A stretch of DNA of 64,000 nucleotides, from assembly GCA_903789635.1 (NCBI GenBank), contig CAIFEY010000002.1, positions 99,587 to 163,586 of the forward strand. Direction: 5' to 3'. The stretch is from an uncultured Eubacteriaceae bacterium. Lineage in GTDB: Bacteria; Bacillota; Clostridia; Peptostreptococcales; Anaerovoracaceae. Shown in pieces: positions 63,991 through 64,000 of this stretch. The position numbers were made by a program, and so were the translations under genes. The notes under the pieces are model-generated. The model saw only the letters and a program-made list of their open reading frames with translations. It was not told the DNA's origin and searched no databases. The stretch's first letter is position 1; every line of letters begins with the position of its first letter.

Positions 63991-64000
63991 TTCGGCGCGC

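Overview
The window is about 64 kb of moderately GC-rich, gene-dense chromosome from a strictly anaerobic Gram-positive bacterium of the class Clostridia. The pointers are a SCIFF ranthipeptide with its radical SAM maturase, a rubredoxin-first rubrerythrin, a small 2[4Fe-4S] ferredoxin, Rex, an S-box (SAM-I) riboswitch, a CIRCE-controlled groES-groEL, an ECF vitamin transporter S component next to a MocR-type regulator, and the Firmicutes gene order tsaE-tsaB-rimI-tsaD-ABC-F-acpP-rex-groESL. No rRNA, tRNA, phage, insertion sequence or CRISPR array was seen. Nearly all genes are on the + strand; the exceptions are the partial MocR regulator, rubrerythrin and ferredoxin. The family or genus cannot be fixed from the sequence alone.

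Layout. 0-13 kb: MocR regulator (-) divergent from an ECF S component, a C39-like cysteine peptidase, a sirtuin, surE, a DUF2156 protein, cca, glnS, an orphan prepilin peptidase, yhbY, truA, dCMP deaminase and the wecA/tagO-type transferase that starts cell-wall polymer synthesis. 13-23 kb: a secreted transglycosylase behind a promoter with phased TTAA repeats, mtnA behind a leader that looks like an attenuator, scpA-scpB, a divergent shikimate-kinase-like protein, the SCIFF peptide and maturase, an RluB-type pseudouridine synthase, an unrecognised 413-residue protein and an AlaX-type editing protein. 23-34 kb: SAM-I riboswitch and metK, an EamA transporter, lysC, a roughly 0.8 kb gene-poor tract full of inverted repeats, then a MarR regulator with a heterodimeric ABC exporter.

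34-46 kb: a cytidylate-kinase-like protein, a small membrane protein, metG-tatD-tilS, ftsH, a PucR-type regulator, coaX and dusB, then rubrerythrin on the other strand. 46-57 kb: an Nfu-type Fe-S protein, pepV, the tRNA t6A genes tsaE, tsaB and tsaD with rimI, an ABC-F ATPase, acpP, rex, ferredoxin (-), a P-loop protein with an Asp23-like tail, and an OGG1-type DNA glycosylase interrupted at a run of seven A residues. 57-64 kb: groES-groEL, a Tritrichomonas-type guaB, guaA, and a final kilobase with no convincing gene but two families of palindromic repeats.

Functionally this is mostly core biology: tRNA maturation and charging (cca, glnS, metG, truA, tilS, dusB, tsaBDE), chromosome segregation (scpAB), protein quality control (ftsH, groESL), cofactor and nucleotide supply (metK, coaX, guaBA, dCMP deaminase) and redox control (rex, rubrerythrin, ferredoxin). 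The best candidates for something undescribed are the palindrome families after guaA (63.0-64.0 kb), the inverted-repeat tract at 27.7-28.4 kb, the mtnA leader, the P-loop/Asp23 fusion, and the in-phase slippery A7 interruption in the glycosylase gene. All coordinates and motifs were read by eye from the supplied sequence and ORF track; family assignments are from memory and no search was run.
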